Positions 24,354-36,538 are shown, counted from the stretch's first letter. The stretch: 64,000 nucleotides of DNA from Zantedeschia hybrid cultivar (GCA_030544215.1 JARZZO010000010.1:54415564-54479563), one strand, 5' to 3'. The notes: generated by a model not told the origin, from the sequence alone. Numbers and translations: made by a program.

Positions 24354-26325
24354 TTTAACACTCCGGTCCAAATGACACCGAATCACTCCATATTGGCTTA
24401 CTCGACTCGGCATGTTACCAAGTCAAGATCCGTTCATAATCAATTCATATGTTGAGAATGATGAGAGAATTAGAAAGAGTACACATGGTACAATGCAGTC
24501 TCGTACATACGACCATTTATACATGTCCATCACAGAGGAATAAAATATAAGGTTCAAATATAATTATTATATAACCGAGAGTTAATCACCGAAAGAAAGA
24601 TAATAGTCAAAACTCCTTCAGTGCGCTTAGCCAAGGCACACAAATCTGCCAAGATCCCACCACCAAATCTCTTCAGTCCACCCACTTCTTACAACCTAAA
24701 AACAAAGCAGGCTAAGTCTCTACAACAAAGAACTCATTATGAAAAAAACATATAATCATGTGTGAAACTTGTGCCATTACCTTTAATTGAGTCCATTATA
24801 ATCCATAAAATAAGAGTTAACAACCAATGCACGAATTCTAGGGTCAACAAGGTTCATTCTCTTTAAAATGCTATTCAGGGCCCAAACAGTCGACCGTTTG
24901 GTTTCACAGAAACCGGACTGGTCAACATTCCAGTTTGGTCGACCGTTTCGAAAAAAGGGTTCATTCTCTTTAAAATGTTGTTCAGGGCCAAAACGGTCTA
25001 CTGACCCTATCAAAATGGTCGATCGTTTCATCTGGTTTCCCAGAAACCAAATAGACAACCTTTTCTATTTGGTCAACTGTTTCATTTGAAACGGTCAAAC
25101 GTTTGGTTTCACATTAAATCTAAATTTCCTACTTTCACCATTTAAATTCCACATGGAAGACTTAAAAACTATTCATGAATATTAAAGAACACTATGCAAA
25201 CTACATCATACATTAAACCCAAACTAATTCAAGTACCTCATAGGCTGCATTAATTCAAACACAATCTCTACGTCCCATTTTCGGAGGTAACCACACATCC
25301 ACAAGAATGGGGTTGGATCTCCTTCAATTCAAAATCAATTGTTACAAAATTTAAACCACAATAACTAGACATATAATACTACCAATTCTACGACATGCAT
25401 GCTGATCCATTTATTATAGAGTACAATAATTATCACAACTTAGATAGTTCACCAATTCCATAATACACTCTTCAATCCATGAAAACTAAGGTGTTTCCAC
25501 CTAAACCATAATCTTTATCATCAACTAAGAATATATAGGAGAGAATGACTTTAAGAAACACAAATTTATGCACATGAAAATCAATCAGAGCTCATAGAAC
25601 CAACAAGCACACATGATTTCAAAGAAATGCACATCATGACATCATCTTACCTCTAATTGGACTTCTACCAACCCAAATGGGTCTCTAATAACCAATCCAA
25701 GCTTCTAATGAGTAGAGAATGAGAAAGCCAAGCTCTTTCACAAGGATGGCAATTCCTCCTAAGAAAATTCAAATCTCCCATGGTTTCTAAGCCTCCAAGA
25801 TCACCAAAGAGACCTTCCAAGTTCAAGATCTCCCCCATGCACCATGGGATCACTACCTATTGCCAAGAGAAAGTAAGAGGGGAAGAGAGGAGAGCATGGG
25901 GAGGAAATGGAAGAGATGAGTTCGGATTCTCTCTCCTCCTCCTAAATAAACTAAGTAAAGTTTGCAATTCCCTCCCCCCCCGCACAAAAAAAACCCATCA
26001 AAATTTATCTCTCATACCCCTATACACTCAATGGGCTACTTAGAAGTCACTTTCTAAGACCCATAAGCCCTTATTTGGACTCCAAAATCTAGTCCACCAA
26101 TTCAAGTCATTCCAAAGTTATCTATTCCACAACTCTAAATAGGTTTAAATCTATTAAAATGTGGAACCAAGTCCAATTATCTCTAAATCATAATTAATCT
26201 TCTAACTTGAATATGAATCTCATAATTCACCAGAAGAACCCAAATTAGATAATTAAATATAAATTAACTCAATTAACTTAGTAACTCGGTTTGGAAATCG
26301 AGAATCGAAGAGTCGAAGTATTATA
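24354..26325 (-). mobile_element. Old gypsy-type LTR-like block
   Basis: The left edge tttaacactccgg resembles a decayed TGTAACACTCC and the right edge tattata a decayed TATTACA, as expected for a minus-oriented gypsy LTR. The flanks (aacat and tagac) do not match, so a TSD cannot be shown. Position, length (about 1.97 kb) and a CT-rich tract with gagagg words near 25,880 fit an LTR. There is no coding sequence. The call is tentative. Confidence 0.35.
24850..25110. repeat. 107-bp partial duplication with GGTCGACCG words
   Basis: The phrase ggttcattctctttaaaatg occurs at 24,850 and again 107 bp later, each followed by ttcaggg and a run of gtcgaccgttt or ggtcgatcgttt words and gtttcacagaaacc. 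Similar gtcgacc words fill 8,730-8,890. Confidence 0.65.
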
Positions 26326-26439
26326 TAGACCATATGCAGCTTGACCTTAAAAAAATTCAAAAACAAATTTGTTTACTCACCGTGATGCCTCCTATTCCTT
26401 ACTAGAGTGGGGACATTGCAACAAGTTTTTTCTTTTTGG

Positions 26440-26745
26440 ACAGGGTGGCTCCATGGTCAGATATGTATACATATTCACAAGGGACCAGAGTTTGATCCTA
26501 GGTAATAATATGAATTTTTATCTTAAATAGGAGAATATTCAATGTGGTTCAGAATAATCTACTTAATTAGGTGAGAATTTCGAGTAAGACCGATTTTTAA
26601 GGAAGCAATCTCATGAATTGAGCTAAATGACTTGAGGAGCTTTTTTAGATTCCCTACCGAATTTAAACTCCAGACCTCCCCAAGAAAGCCCATGTGGTGA
26701 AGCAAGCTGACTTACTAAGTTGGTTCATTGTAGTAAGTATTACCG
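26440..26745. mobile_element. Compound SINE-like repeat, copy 2
   Basis: The plus-strand half begins ggtggctccatggtcagat with gagtttgatcc 30 bp on, and its body has cttaattaggtgagaatttc and ggaagcaatct, matching copy 1. The minus-strand half reads tgaaccaacttagtaag and then gaggtctggagtttaaattc, a decayed version of the minus head in copy 1. Confidence 0.55.
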
Positions 26746-27030
26746 GTAGCAAATGGATGCGCACTGCGAGAGATGTCATTATATAAATAGAGTTGGATAC
26801 GGGCGGAAGTTGCCCTTTGACATATTCCATTGGCCACGCCATATATCCCATCGAAAAGTACAATGATTTTTTGGAAAGAAACTATGATATTGGAATATAG
26901 TTTTATGACTAAATCATGATTATTAAAATGCCTTTGAAATTTTCACAAACTTAAGAGATCACGTTTTAATCATTATTTATCATGTGCCTTTTCAGAAAAT
27001 CGTGCCTATTTAAAAGAAATTGATTGATAC

Positions 27031-27638
27031 TGATGGGGGATAATCCGATTAGGCCCAGCACTAGGGGGCCCGCCCAAATAGGAGAAAGGGCCGAATCACA
27101 CGCGGCCCATAAAGACAGATGGCTCAGGCACGATTATTGAAATAGCACAGATTCGGCCCAAGCGATGGATTCAATAAACGACCGTATTCGGCCCAGTCAT
27201 AGCGAATAATAAACCGAAGTGGGCTCGGCCCATTCTAGTTAACTGCTATCCAGCCATCGGCCTATAAGCAGGGTATTTCGGCAATTTCCTCTCAGACCTC
27301 CAAATATAGTCCTATATCGGCTGCCACAAGAAAAAGAACCTCCATCATTTGCTATAAAAAGAACGTTATTCATTGCGGAAAAGGTACACCATAAGCACTC
27401 AAGTTTCTTCTTTCTTCCTTCCTTCTAATTAGTCTTTTACCGAGACTGACTTTACCATTGGAGGGGGTTCTCCTGGGCCGAAACCCAGGACCCTCACGAA
27501 CTGGTATCTTCCTTCCGCAGGAGCTTCGACTTCGCTCTCGGCCAATCTCTCCGTCCGGAACCCTCTCGGCAACTGGTCTCTCGGTTGGTATTCGGATTCT
27601 GCTCTCGGAATCCATCAGTGATAGCTTCGGCTACATCA
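27031..27638 (+). repeat. 5' LTR of the Tat element
   Basis: 608 bp, from TGATGGGGGATAATCC to GCTTCGGCTACATCA. It contains a TATA-like gctataaaaagaacg near 27,352 followed by a CT-rich leader. Confidence 0.93.
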
Positions 27639-27640
27639 CT

Positions 27641-27657
27641 TGGCACCGTCTGTGGGA
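27641..27657 (+). other. Primer-binding site of the Tat element
   Basis: TGGCACCGTCTGTGGGA begins two bases after the LTR end. This is the TGGCGCCGTCTGTGGG-type site of Tat-like elements with one change (GCG to GCA). I do not assign the tRNA with certainty. Confidence 0.8.
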
Positions 27658-27672
27658 AAGAGCATTACAGCC

Positions 27673-29300
27673 ATGTCTCATCGACCAGTAACAAGACGAT
27701 CCGGCCAATACGAGGCGGAGACGCGAGCGACTCCGGCGCAATCACTCCATGCTGAAGGTGCTCCGTCCATCCTTCCGCAAGGTCCTGTCCTCCCAACAAT
27801 ACCGGAACCTCTGGCTCCCAGAGACGACCGAGTGGAAGAACTCCAACAACATATAGATACACTGGCCGCTACCGTTACTTCTTTGGCACCCCTACACGAT
27901 ATGGTTTATGCTATCGTCCAACATATGGGGTTACTGAATCAACCAGCACAGCAGATGCCCCCCCTTTCGCAACAGTGTCCGACTGCTCAACCTGTGAGGG
28001 GGCAGCCGACACCCTCGTAGGCGTTTCGCAATGAAGCAGCATCGGCGCACAGCGAACCATTCGGGCCACAAGGCTGAATTCCTCGCGCCAGCCATCTTAT
28101 GACGGAGCAGGACAATGCTTCGTCCGGAATTCATCCAACCGAGGCCGAGGGATGTTCGGCCGCCACTACAACGACTCCGGAGCTGGACCGAAGATTAACT
28201 GAGATGAGGAAGGAGATACAGCAGATGGTCTCTCGGCCATATGGGGCACATCTCGCCAGCACTATCCTGGAACAAACTCCTTTCTCCCCGGAGCTTCTGG
28301 CCACTGAGGTAGCTTCCAACTTCAAGCTACCAAAAGGTCCTCTATATGATGGCATGACATATCTAGTTTGCCATTTCTAGAGATTTAACTCTTACCTCTC
28401 TGTCCGAGGGGTTTCTGAGGCACTCCGCTGCCATCTCTTTCTCCTCACCCTTGAAAAAATAACCTCTACTTGGTTTGAAACGTTTGCTCCCAATTCTATT
28501 CATTCGCTAGTACAATTAGGTCAATTGTTCATCGACCAATTTTATGATGCCACTCGGCAATGCAAAACCTCGGCCAGTCTGCTCGCCATTCAGCAAGGAC
28601 CAACTGAGACTCTTCAGGAGTACTTTACCAGGTTCTGGACTGAAGCAGCCCAGATTCCGAACCTGGACAGCTCAATTGCGGTCTCGGCCGTAATAAGTGG
28701 ATGCACAGACGAGGGACTTCTCAGCTCCATCGGAAGCGTCATCCTCCTACCTTCCAAGATCTGGTCGCTCGGGCCCATAACTATATCAACCGGGAGGCTC
28801 TAATGATGTCCAAGAGTAAGAGCACCGCCGAGACAGTCTCGGCCATTGCCCCTCCAACACACCCTCGCTCCGAAGATCAAAAACCCTCTCGTAAGAGGTA
28901 CCGGAGAGAAGAATGGGGCCGAGACAAGCATCGAGATCCACAACAGCGGTAGCTGCCGCTGCCAGCTCCTCCCTCCCAGATGCTCATGGAGGTGAAAGGC
29001 ATGCTACGGCAGCATGAGCGCATCAAGACTGATCCTCGTCGGAGGGATTCCCGGAAATACTGTGAGTACCATCGAGAAACTGGGCAATCAACAGACGAAT
29101 GCCGACACCTTCGGGAGGAGATTGATCGCCTCATTTGGGAAGGTCTCCTGCCACAATATCGACGAGTACAGCCTCAGCAGAGGCAAGGCCGAGACGCCCC
29201 CGCAGCGCCAAGGCAATCCCAACTACCAGATAAAGCACCACCATCTCAGCCAAAAGCTGCATCGACCCCGGCAGAAGCATCGCATCAGCGACCTAGCACC
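27673..29300 (+). pseudogene. Tat gag, broken
   Basis: The ATG at 27673 (MSHRPVTRRSGQYEAE) starts a frame that stays readable to about 28,740 but is cut by TAG at 28018, TGA at 28075 and TAG at 28378. A frameshift near 28,740 then moves it to another frame, with one more TAG at 28950. Recognisable parts are the gag core (ELLATEVASNFKLPKGP to LLAIQQGPTETLQEYFTRF, about 28,280-28,660), the segment ARAHNYINREAL after the shift, and a C-terminal CX2H-type knuckle KYCEYHRETGQSTDEC (about 29,060-29,110). The product would have packaged element RNA; here it cannot be made. Confidence 0.88.
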
Positions 29301-32300
29301 GGGTCAATCATGGTGATATCTGGAGGACCGGGAGAGGGAGCGCGGCGTCGTCGTGCCGAGGCGTCGTCAGATGTAGCAGCAATCGACGTTGATCCAAAGC
29401 GACCTCGTCAAGAAGACATCGTCTTCGGCCAGGAGGATCTGACTGACGTTCAGGTCCCTCATGATGATGCCCTCGTAGTAAATGTTGTATTAAAAAATTA
29501 CGATGTTCATCGTATCTTTATTGATAATGGGAGTGCACCTAATATGCTTTTTTATAACTGTTTCTTGAAAATGGGTTTGACCGAAGCTGATATGAAGGCT
29601 CATCGGGGACCCCTTGTTCAGTTTTAATGGTGCACCTTGTCGAGTGGAAGGCATCGTCCGACTACCTGTGACCCTCCGCACAACACCGAAGCAACTAACC
29701 ATCGAGACCGATTTTGCAGTTATAAAAATCGATTCAGCTTACAACGTCATTTTTGGCCGAAGGCTGATCGGAGGAATTGGAGTTGTGCCTTCGTCTTACC
29801 ATCAAAAACTGAAGTTCCATACCAGTCACGGAATCGGCGAGGCGAAAGGAAATCAAGAAGTTGCTAGGCAATGCTACATGATCTCGGTCAAAGGGAAGGC
29901 TGCGGCCAAATCCCTTTCGATCGAATATTCGGCCGAAGCATCTCCAGGAGAGGAACTTTTAACTATTTCAGTTCCAGTAGGAGAAGGACAAACACTGAAG
30001 ATAGGCTCTGGCCTTGAGAAAGCCGAAGCCGAAAGACTTACCAGCTTCCTGAAGGAGAATCTCGATGTCTTCGCCTGGTCTCCCTCGGATATGCCTGGAG
30101 TTGACCCGGAGGTAGCGGAGCACCGGTTGCATGTCAATCCAGATCAACCTTCGGTCAAGCAGAAGTGGCGCATCTTCAATCAGAAAAGGACAATGGCCAT
30201 CCAAGCTGAAGTACAAAAAGGGCTGAATGCAGGACATCTCCGAAAGGTATATCATGTGTGTTGATTTCACTAACCTCAATTAGGCTTGTCCGATGGACAG
30301 TTTCCCGCTGCCTCGGATAAACCAGATGGTAGACGCCACTTTCGTCCATGAACTACTCAGTTTTCTCGATGCCTATTCGAGCTATCACCAAATCCGAATG
30401 CATCCTATGGACGAGGACAAAACAAGCTTTACAACAGACCTCGGCCTATATTGTTACACCTGGATGCCCTTCGGCTTGAAGAACGCTGAAGCAACCTATC
30501 AACGTCTTGTCAATAAAATGTTCGCCTCATAGCTTGGCCGGAACATGGAAGTCTACATCGACGATATGCTAATAAAAAGCCGAGTTGCCCATGATCATTT
30601 GACAGATTTGACCGAGACTTTCTCTACTTTGCGCAGGTACAAAATGAAGCTGAACCCTGCCAAGTGTGCTTTCGGCGTAGCTTCCGAGAAGTTCCTCGGC
30701 TATATGGTCACTCGTCGAGTGGTGGAGGGGAATCCCGCGAAGGTTGCGGCTATACTTCAAATGCGCCCTCCAACGAACATCCGAGAAGTTCAAAGGCTAA
30801 GCGGACGAATTGCTGCTGAGCCACTTCATGTCAAGGGCAGCAGATCACTGTTTCCCTTTCTTCAAGCTACTGAAGAAACCAACAATTTCTCTTGGACAGA
30901 CGAATGTCAATCGGCCTTCAATCAGCTGAAGACTTATCTCTCTAATGTTCATGTCTTGTCTAAGCCAGTCGAAGGAGAACAATTGTTCATTTATCTTGCC
31001 GCTTCAAAAGCTGCACTCAGTGTTGTCCTTATCTGAGAAGAAGATGGCATTCAAAGGCCGGTTTACTATATAAGCTGGGCGCTTCATGGAGCGGAGCTTT
31101 GGTATTCATCTCTTGAGAAGCTAGCCTTGGCCCTCGTCACTTCTGCAAGAAGGCTTCGGCCCTATTTCCTCGCACATTCAATAAAGGTCCTCACAGATCA
31201 ACCTTTAAGGCACATTCTTTCTCGACCGAAAGTGTCTGGAAGACTAGCTAAATGGGCAATCGAATTAGGAGAGTTCGACATCTCCTATGGACCTCGGACT
31301 ACAGTAAAAGCTCAAGCTCTAGCCGACTTTATCGTTGAGCTAACTCCTGAGTCATCTTCGGCCCCTCAACCAGAGGTAATCAGAACAAATCCTGAAGCCG
31401 AAGGCACTTCGGTTCCGGTATCTTCAACTAGTAAATGGCAACTATATGTCGACGGATCCGCATGCTCTTCGGGTAGTGGCGCCGGGTGGATCCTGGCATC
31501 TCCAAAAGGGGTCGTCACCGAGTATGCCCTGCACTTCGGCTTCCCGGCCACTAATAATGCCGCCGAGTACGAAGCCCTTATATCAGGCCTTCGGGCCGCA
31601 AAGAGGCTCGGTACGCAAGAAATAAAGACATTCGGCGATTCTCAGCTTATCGCTAGCCAGATCACCGGAGAGTACGAGGCCTGAGACGCATTGATGGCGT
31701 CCTACCTTCAGGTAACCCAACAAATCATTGCTGAATTCATTTCCTTCGAGATTAAATGGATCCCTCGGGCCGAGAATACTCGGGCCGATGCCCTCTCTCG
31801 GTTGGCATTAATGCATGACGGGGGAGGAAGCCGAATAGTCTTAGTAGAAGAGTTTTCTGAACTGAGTCTTCGAGAACCCGAGATTATGCAAGTAAATGAT
31901 TCCGAGGGGAAAACCTGGATGACTCCATTAATCGCTTTTATCCTTCGAGAAGAGCTCCCGTCCGAACCAGAAGAAGCAAGACGCAGCCGGCAGCGTTCCT
32001 CTCATTTCTTAATTCTGAAAGATGTGTTATACAAAAAGTCCTTCGGCCGACCACTCCTCCGGTGTCTCAACCCGACCGAAGCCAGTTATGCCCTTCGGGA
32101 GGTACATGAAGGAATCTGCGGAGCGCACGCAGGAGGTAGGACCTTGGCCCATAAACTTCTGAGGCAAGGGTACTGGTGGCCGACGCTGCGAGAGGACGCA
32201 GCTAGTCTCGTCCGCCGCTGCGACCAATGTCAGAGGTTCAGTTCTCTCATTCACCAATCGGCAACCATTTTATCACCTCTATCAGACCCCTGGCCCTTCG

Positions 32301-33151
32301 CCTAGTGGGGGATTGATATTCTGGGTCCATTTCCTATGGCCGTTGGCCAGAGGAAGTTCCTTATAGTAGCAGTGGATTATTTCACAAAATGGGTTGAAGC
32401 CGAACCCCTTGCATCTATCACTGATAATATTGCCTGGAGCTTCGTATGGAAGTCTATTATTTGCCGCTACGGCATCCCTCGGGTAATTATATCAGATAAT
32501 GGCAAGCAATTCGATAGCAACCGGTTCAAGGACAATTGTTCAAGCTTCGGTATTCTACACAAGTTCACTTCGGTAGCTCACCCTCAGACGAATGGTCAAG
32601 CCGAAGTCACTAACCGAAGCATTTTATGAGGACTGAAGACTCGTCTCGGTGAGCCTAAAGGTCACTGGGTAGAAGAATTGCCGAGTGTACTATGGGCGTA
32701 TCGGACAACAAGCCGAGCCCCTACTGGGGAAACGCCGTTCTAAATGGCTTACGGAGTAGAAGCAATTATTCCGGTTGAAATCGGCCTGCCTTCACCCAGG
32801 GTTCTCGCTTATGATCCGAAGAGTAATGATGAAGCCCTGAGGGATCACCTTGACCTCACAGAAGAAACTAGAGATCAGGCTCGCATTCGGCTAGCGGCAT
32901 ATCAACAACGTATGGCAAGATATCATAATGCTAGAGTAAAGCCTCAAAGTTTTGAAGCCATAGATCTAGTACTGCGAAATGCCCATGCTTCAAAGCCGGC
33001 CGAAGCTGCGGGAAAATTATCTCCAAACTGGGAAGGCCCTTATCGGGTGAAAGAAGTAATCCGATGAGGGGCCTATCGGCTTGAGACCCTCTGGGGCCAG
33101 CCTCTCCCTCGTACCTGGAATGTAGAGCGCCTTCGGCGCTATTTTATGTAA
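29301..33151 (+). pseudogene. Tat pol (protease, RT, two RNase H, integrase), broken
   Basis: Protease remnant at about 29,480-29,600 (IFIDNGSAPNMLFYN), then a frameshift near 29,615. The RT N-terminus follows (29,910-30,250). A small deletion at about 30,250 removes the part normally holding WLANVV...NGKWR. From 30,254 to the natural end at 33,151 one frame is kept without shifts but has stops at 30281, 30530, 31034, 31682, 32303, 32627, 32741 and 33065. It shows RT (FPLPRI, VYIDDMLIKS), the first RNase H, a second archaeal-type RNase H with its acids (YVDGSA, AEYEA, GDSQ, TRADALSRL), an HHCC zinc domain, and the integrase core with all three acids (VAVDYFTKW, ISDNGKQF, GQAEVTNRS). Several stops look like CGA-to-TGA or TGG/CAG-to-TAG changes, as methylated DNA tends to suffer. 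Confidence 0.9.
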
Positions 33152-33214
33152 AATGTTTTCCCGGGTTTCAACCGGATACACTAAAAGAAAACATGGTTTT
33201 GAAGTGTTGTGTTC

Positions 33215-33660
33215 GGCATTGTTCTAAGTCAGTGTAAATCGTACCGAGAGTGGCTTCGGCCATGTAAACCGTATCGGGAGTGGCATTGTTCTAAGTCCCT
33301 GTAAACCATACCGGGAGTGGCTTCGGCCATGTAAACCGTATCGGGAGCGGCATTGTTCTAAGTCCGTGTAAACCGTACCGGGAGTGGCTTCGGCCATGTA
33401 AACCGTATCGAGAGCGGCATTGTTCTAAGTCCCTGTAAACCGTACTGGGAGTGGCTTCGGCCATGTAAACCGTATCGGGAGCGACATTGTTCTAAGTCCG
33501 TGTAAACCGTACCGGGAGTGACTTCGGCCATGTAAACCGTATCGGGAGCGGCATTGTTCTAAGTCCGTGTAAACCGTACCGGGAGTGGCTTCGGCCATAT
33601 AAACCGTATCGGGAGCGGCATTGTTCTAAGTCCGCTTATATATCAGGAGTGGCTTCGGCA
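33215..33660. repeat. 67-bp tandem repeat, six full copies plus a partial
   Basis: Units start at 33215, 33282, 33349, 33416, 33483, 33550 and 33617 with exact 67-bp spacing. Each holds ggcattgttctaagtcc and then two related halves, gtaaaccgtaccgggagtgg and gtaaaccgtatcgggagcgg, so the unit is itself a partial dimer. It lies between the end of pol and the antisense gene's last exon. Confidence 0.95.
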
Positions 33661-34054
33661 AGACGGAAATGGTCTCGGCCATATACAGGACCGAACCCGG
33701 TTTTTTGATTGTCCGAAAGAACATTCTATGATTGATCCGCTTGAAGGATAATATACTAAAAAATTCAGACGATATCGAATGCAGAAAAACGATGGGGATG
33801 CTCGAAACATAGAAGTTCAAGTCATTTTTATGCATGCGGAGGTACATAAGTCGGCCTTATACTCAGCCCCAGCAACTCAAAAATAATATCCGGGACAAGC
33901 CCTCGGACTGGCTATACGTCAACAACACCCTTGCCTTCTACATCGACGAGGGAGTTGCCTGGAGTCGTGGGAGGAGAAGAAGCATGGTCTGAGTCTGCCG
34001 CCGCATTTTCCGGAGAAGTCGGGATTCTTTCGGCCTTAAGCTATTGCCACCAGT

Positions 34055-36334
34055 CTAAGAGCCGATTGCCCTCGTCTTCGTCGAAGAAGCCTTTTGTGCA
34101 ATAGCCATCCCCAGATCAAACATGGTTGCGGCCGCTCTAGCCCCGGCATCGAGCATCTCCTCGGCATACTCCGGACCTTCTTTGTAACTCGCCACAGCCA
34201 CGCGAGCCATGTCATCGGCCTCTTTGGTCTTTGCCTCCAGTTCCGCTTTTAGAGCCAAGACGGTTTCGTCATGCTTGCGGCGTTCTTCGTCAAATTCCTT
34301 CTCCAGCCGAGTTATATTCCCAGCGGTCTCTTCCTCCTTGTCCTGGATCTGGGCCTTCAAAAATTTGACCTCCGCGTGGGCCCACCTCAGTTGACTCTCG
34401 GCCCTTTCCTGGGCCTCGGAGGCTGTCCGAGTTGCCTCCTTCTGACTGACCAGGTCTGACCGCAGCTTAACAGTTGCCCCGATAAGGGCATCGATGTTGG
34501 CCTCGAGATCTCGCTGCACCGAGGCCACGTTGCCCGCGGCCAATTGATCCGCGGCCTCATCCACATCCATCAGCTTCCGCTGGATGTGAGCCTGGCGGCG
34601 AACGAGAGCCTCGCACATGATCGCGGCCTGAAGAAAGAAGAGACATAAGACGAAGCAACAAGAAATAGTAAGTACTAAGGTAATCGAAGTTCACTCACCT
34701 GGACGGTGTAACGAACACACTGCCGGGAGAGACCCTTCAAGGACAGCTCCCGGATTTCATCATCAGCCATGGGGATGGCAATGCTCTGTGCAAGGCGCAT
34801 GCACGTCCGAGAGTCATCCATATTGTCGTCCGCGAAGACTCCCATGTCCGAACGCCATGGCTTATGCCCGTACTCCCAGGACATGTGGGTCCCGGCTCCT
34901 CCGAACGGATAGGATATCCCCGTATCCGTCGCTGCAGTCGCGGCCGGAGGTGAGTCGCCCCTCTGCGGCTGAAGAGGAGACGCTACAAGCAGCGCCTCTC
35001 GACGTGTGGCCATCTTCTTGGCCGCACCAGCAGACTCCCTCTCGCCGTGATTGCCCCGGCGCATCCTTCTCTCAGAGTGCTCACTTCTGTAGGCAACGGC
35101 CTTGCCCTTCTCTCGGCGCTCCCTCTCAAGAGCAGCTGCGGCCGCCCTTCCTTCAGCAAAAGCAGTCGTCTCTCGAGCCGGGGAGGTGTCCGATACCGAT
35201 ATAACGTCGGCCGACAGTCCTTCGGCTGGGCGTGGCCTGGACGGACGGGAGGGCGCGGGCTGTCGGGAGATCTGGGCCATGAGCGATCCGAGGCCAGACA
35301 TATCTGAAAGTAAGACAATGAGTTAGAAGAAATTCGGTGACGATCGTATGACCAAAAGCCGACTTACCCTCGGCTGCAGCTTCGGCACCCTTGGGTGGAT
35401 GACGGGCCTTGGCCGAGGCCCTGGTTGTCGCAGCAGCCCTCGCCGCGGTCTCTCCCGAGGCATGACCAGGAGGAAGATAGGGAGAGGCCCGGGCAGGAGA
35501 ATGCGACAGGTCCGGCCAAGCTCCCATCCCAACAAGCATGTCCTCGTCTTCTAGAAGCTCGGCTATATTGAAGGGAGCGTCATCCTCGAAGAGATGGGCG
35601 TCGGCGAGCTGCCCGAGGCTGAGGGAAGGGCTATCAGAAATCCCCTCGGCTAAGGGTCCCCATTCGGTGGGGAAGGGCCAGACACTTTTATTTCCCTTCG
35701 GGAGAGAAATGAAGAAGAAACCCTCTTTCCAATGATGAATGGACGAGGGCTTCTCGAAGAAGATACCCCGGCTGAAGCGAAGAATGAAGCAGAACCTGGA
35801 AGATTTCCCCTGGGGTTGGATTTTAAAAAGATAGCAAAAAATATTTACAGAAGGAGAGAGACCGAATGCAAAATTAAGGGCCAAGAAAGCATATACAGTC
35901 CGCCAGGAGTTCGGAAAAAATTGAGACGGAGCCAGTCCATAGAAGTTCAAAAGATTAATGATAAAAGGATGAAGGGGAAGACGAAACCTAACCCGAAAGC
36001 TGTGTTCGTAGATTGAGAAAGCACCCGGCCGAGGGGAGTTGGCCCTTGTATGCCTCCCAGGCCGGATGGGTGTCATCCAGGAAGGGATTAGATAATAAAG
36101 AGTAATGTACTTCAGCGATTGAGTGCTAAGGGCAGGAGCCACGTCCGATACTTGCTCGGCCGGACGGTGGTCGGAAACGGAAGGCTCGGCGGGAGGAGGG
36201 ACTGATTTGGTTTCACCCGCCATATCAGATGGGAAGGAGTTCAAGGTGAAAGGAGACAATAGAGAAGGCTGAGGAGCAGGTTTAGACGAAGAGCAGGATG
36301 AACTGCTCTCGGCTGAAAAGGACCTACTGGACAT
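34055..36334 (-). CDS. Antisense three-exon gene of the Tat element (aORF, 714 aa)
   Basis: Exons on the minus strand are 36334-35368, 35303-34699 and 34627-34055. Both introns have standard ends: GAGG/GTAAGT to TTTCAG/AT (64 nt, with a CTAAC branch-like word 19-23 nt before the end) and CAG/GTGAGT to TTCAG/GCC (71 nt). Joined they give 2,145 nt, 714 codons and a stop, with no internal stop. Exon 1 has a Ser/Pro-rich N-terminus and, at about residues 100-225, FRLPLHPFIINLL...GLAPSQFFPNSWR...FFISLPKG, which I recognise as the plant 'putative gypsy type transposon' domain (Pfam PF04195-like). Exon 2 is charged and rich in Arg, Ala and Glu. Exon 3 is mostly a predicted coiled coil (heptads through EAQERAESQLRWAHAEVKFL). 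Antisense frames are known in Tat elements, but their function is not. The intact, spliced state contrasts with the ruined gag-pol on the other strand. Expression is not shown. Confidence 0.75.
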
Positions 36335-36538
36335 GTATCAAAAGAAGAAAAGGCTGGAGCTGAGGCTTACCCTCAGATTAGGAACTCCCCAGCGATCGAC
36401 AAGACGTCCTCGGACGACCTCGATGGAACACTCGCGGCCGGAGAAGAAGAGACGTGCGCGGTGCTGCTCGCAGGAACGCTCTGACGCGAGGAAGAAGAGA
36501 GAGAATGTAGGAACATTTCTGAGGCGAACGAAGCCAGT

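Noticed and set aside
24783..25089. Open frames on both strands (91 and 73 codons)
   Set aside because: They arise from the GGTCGACCG repeat; no domain.
33215..33660. A CRISPR-like array
   Set aside because: Copies are adjacent without unique spacers and lie inside a plant retrotransposon; an ordinary tandem repeat.
34788..35554. Plus-strand frames of 60-138 codons over the antisense gene
   Set aside because: Shadows of the minus-strand exons; no motifs of their own.
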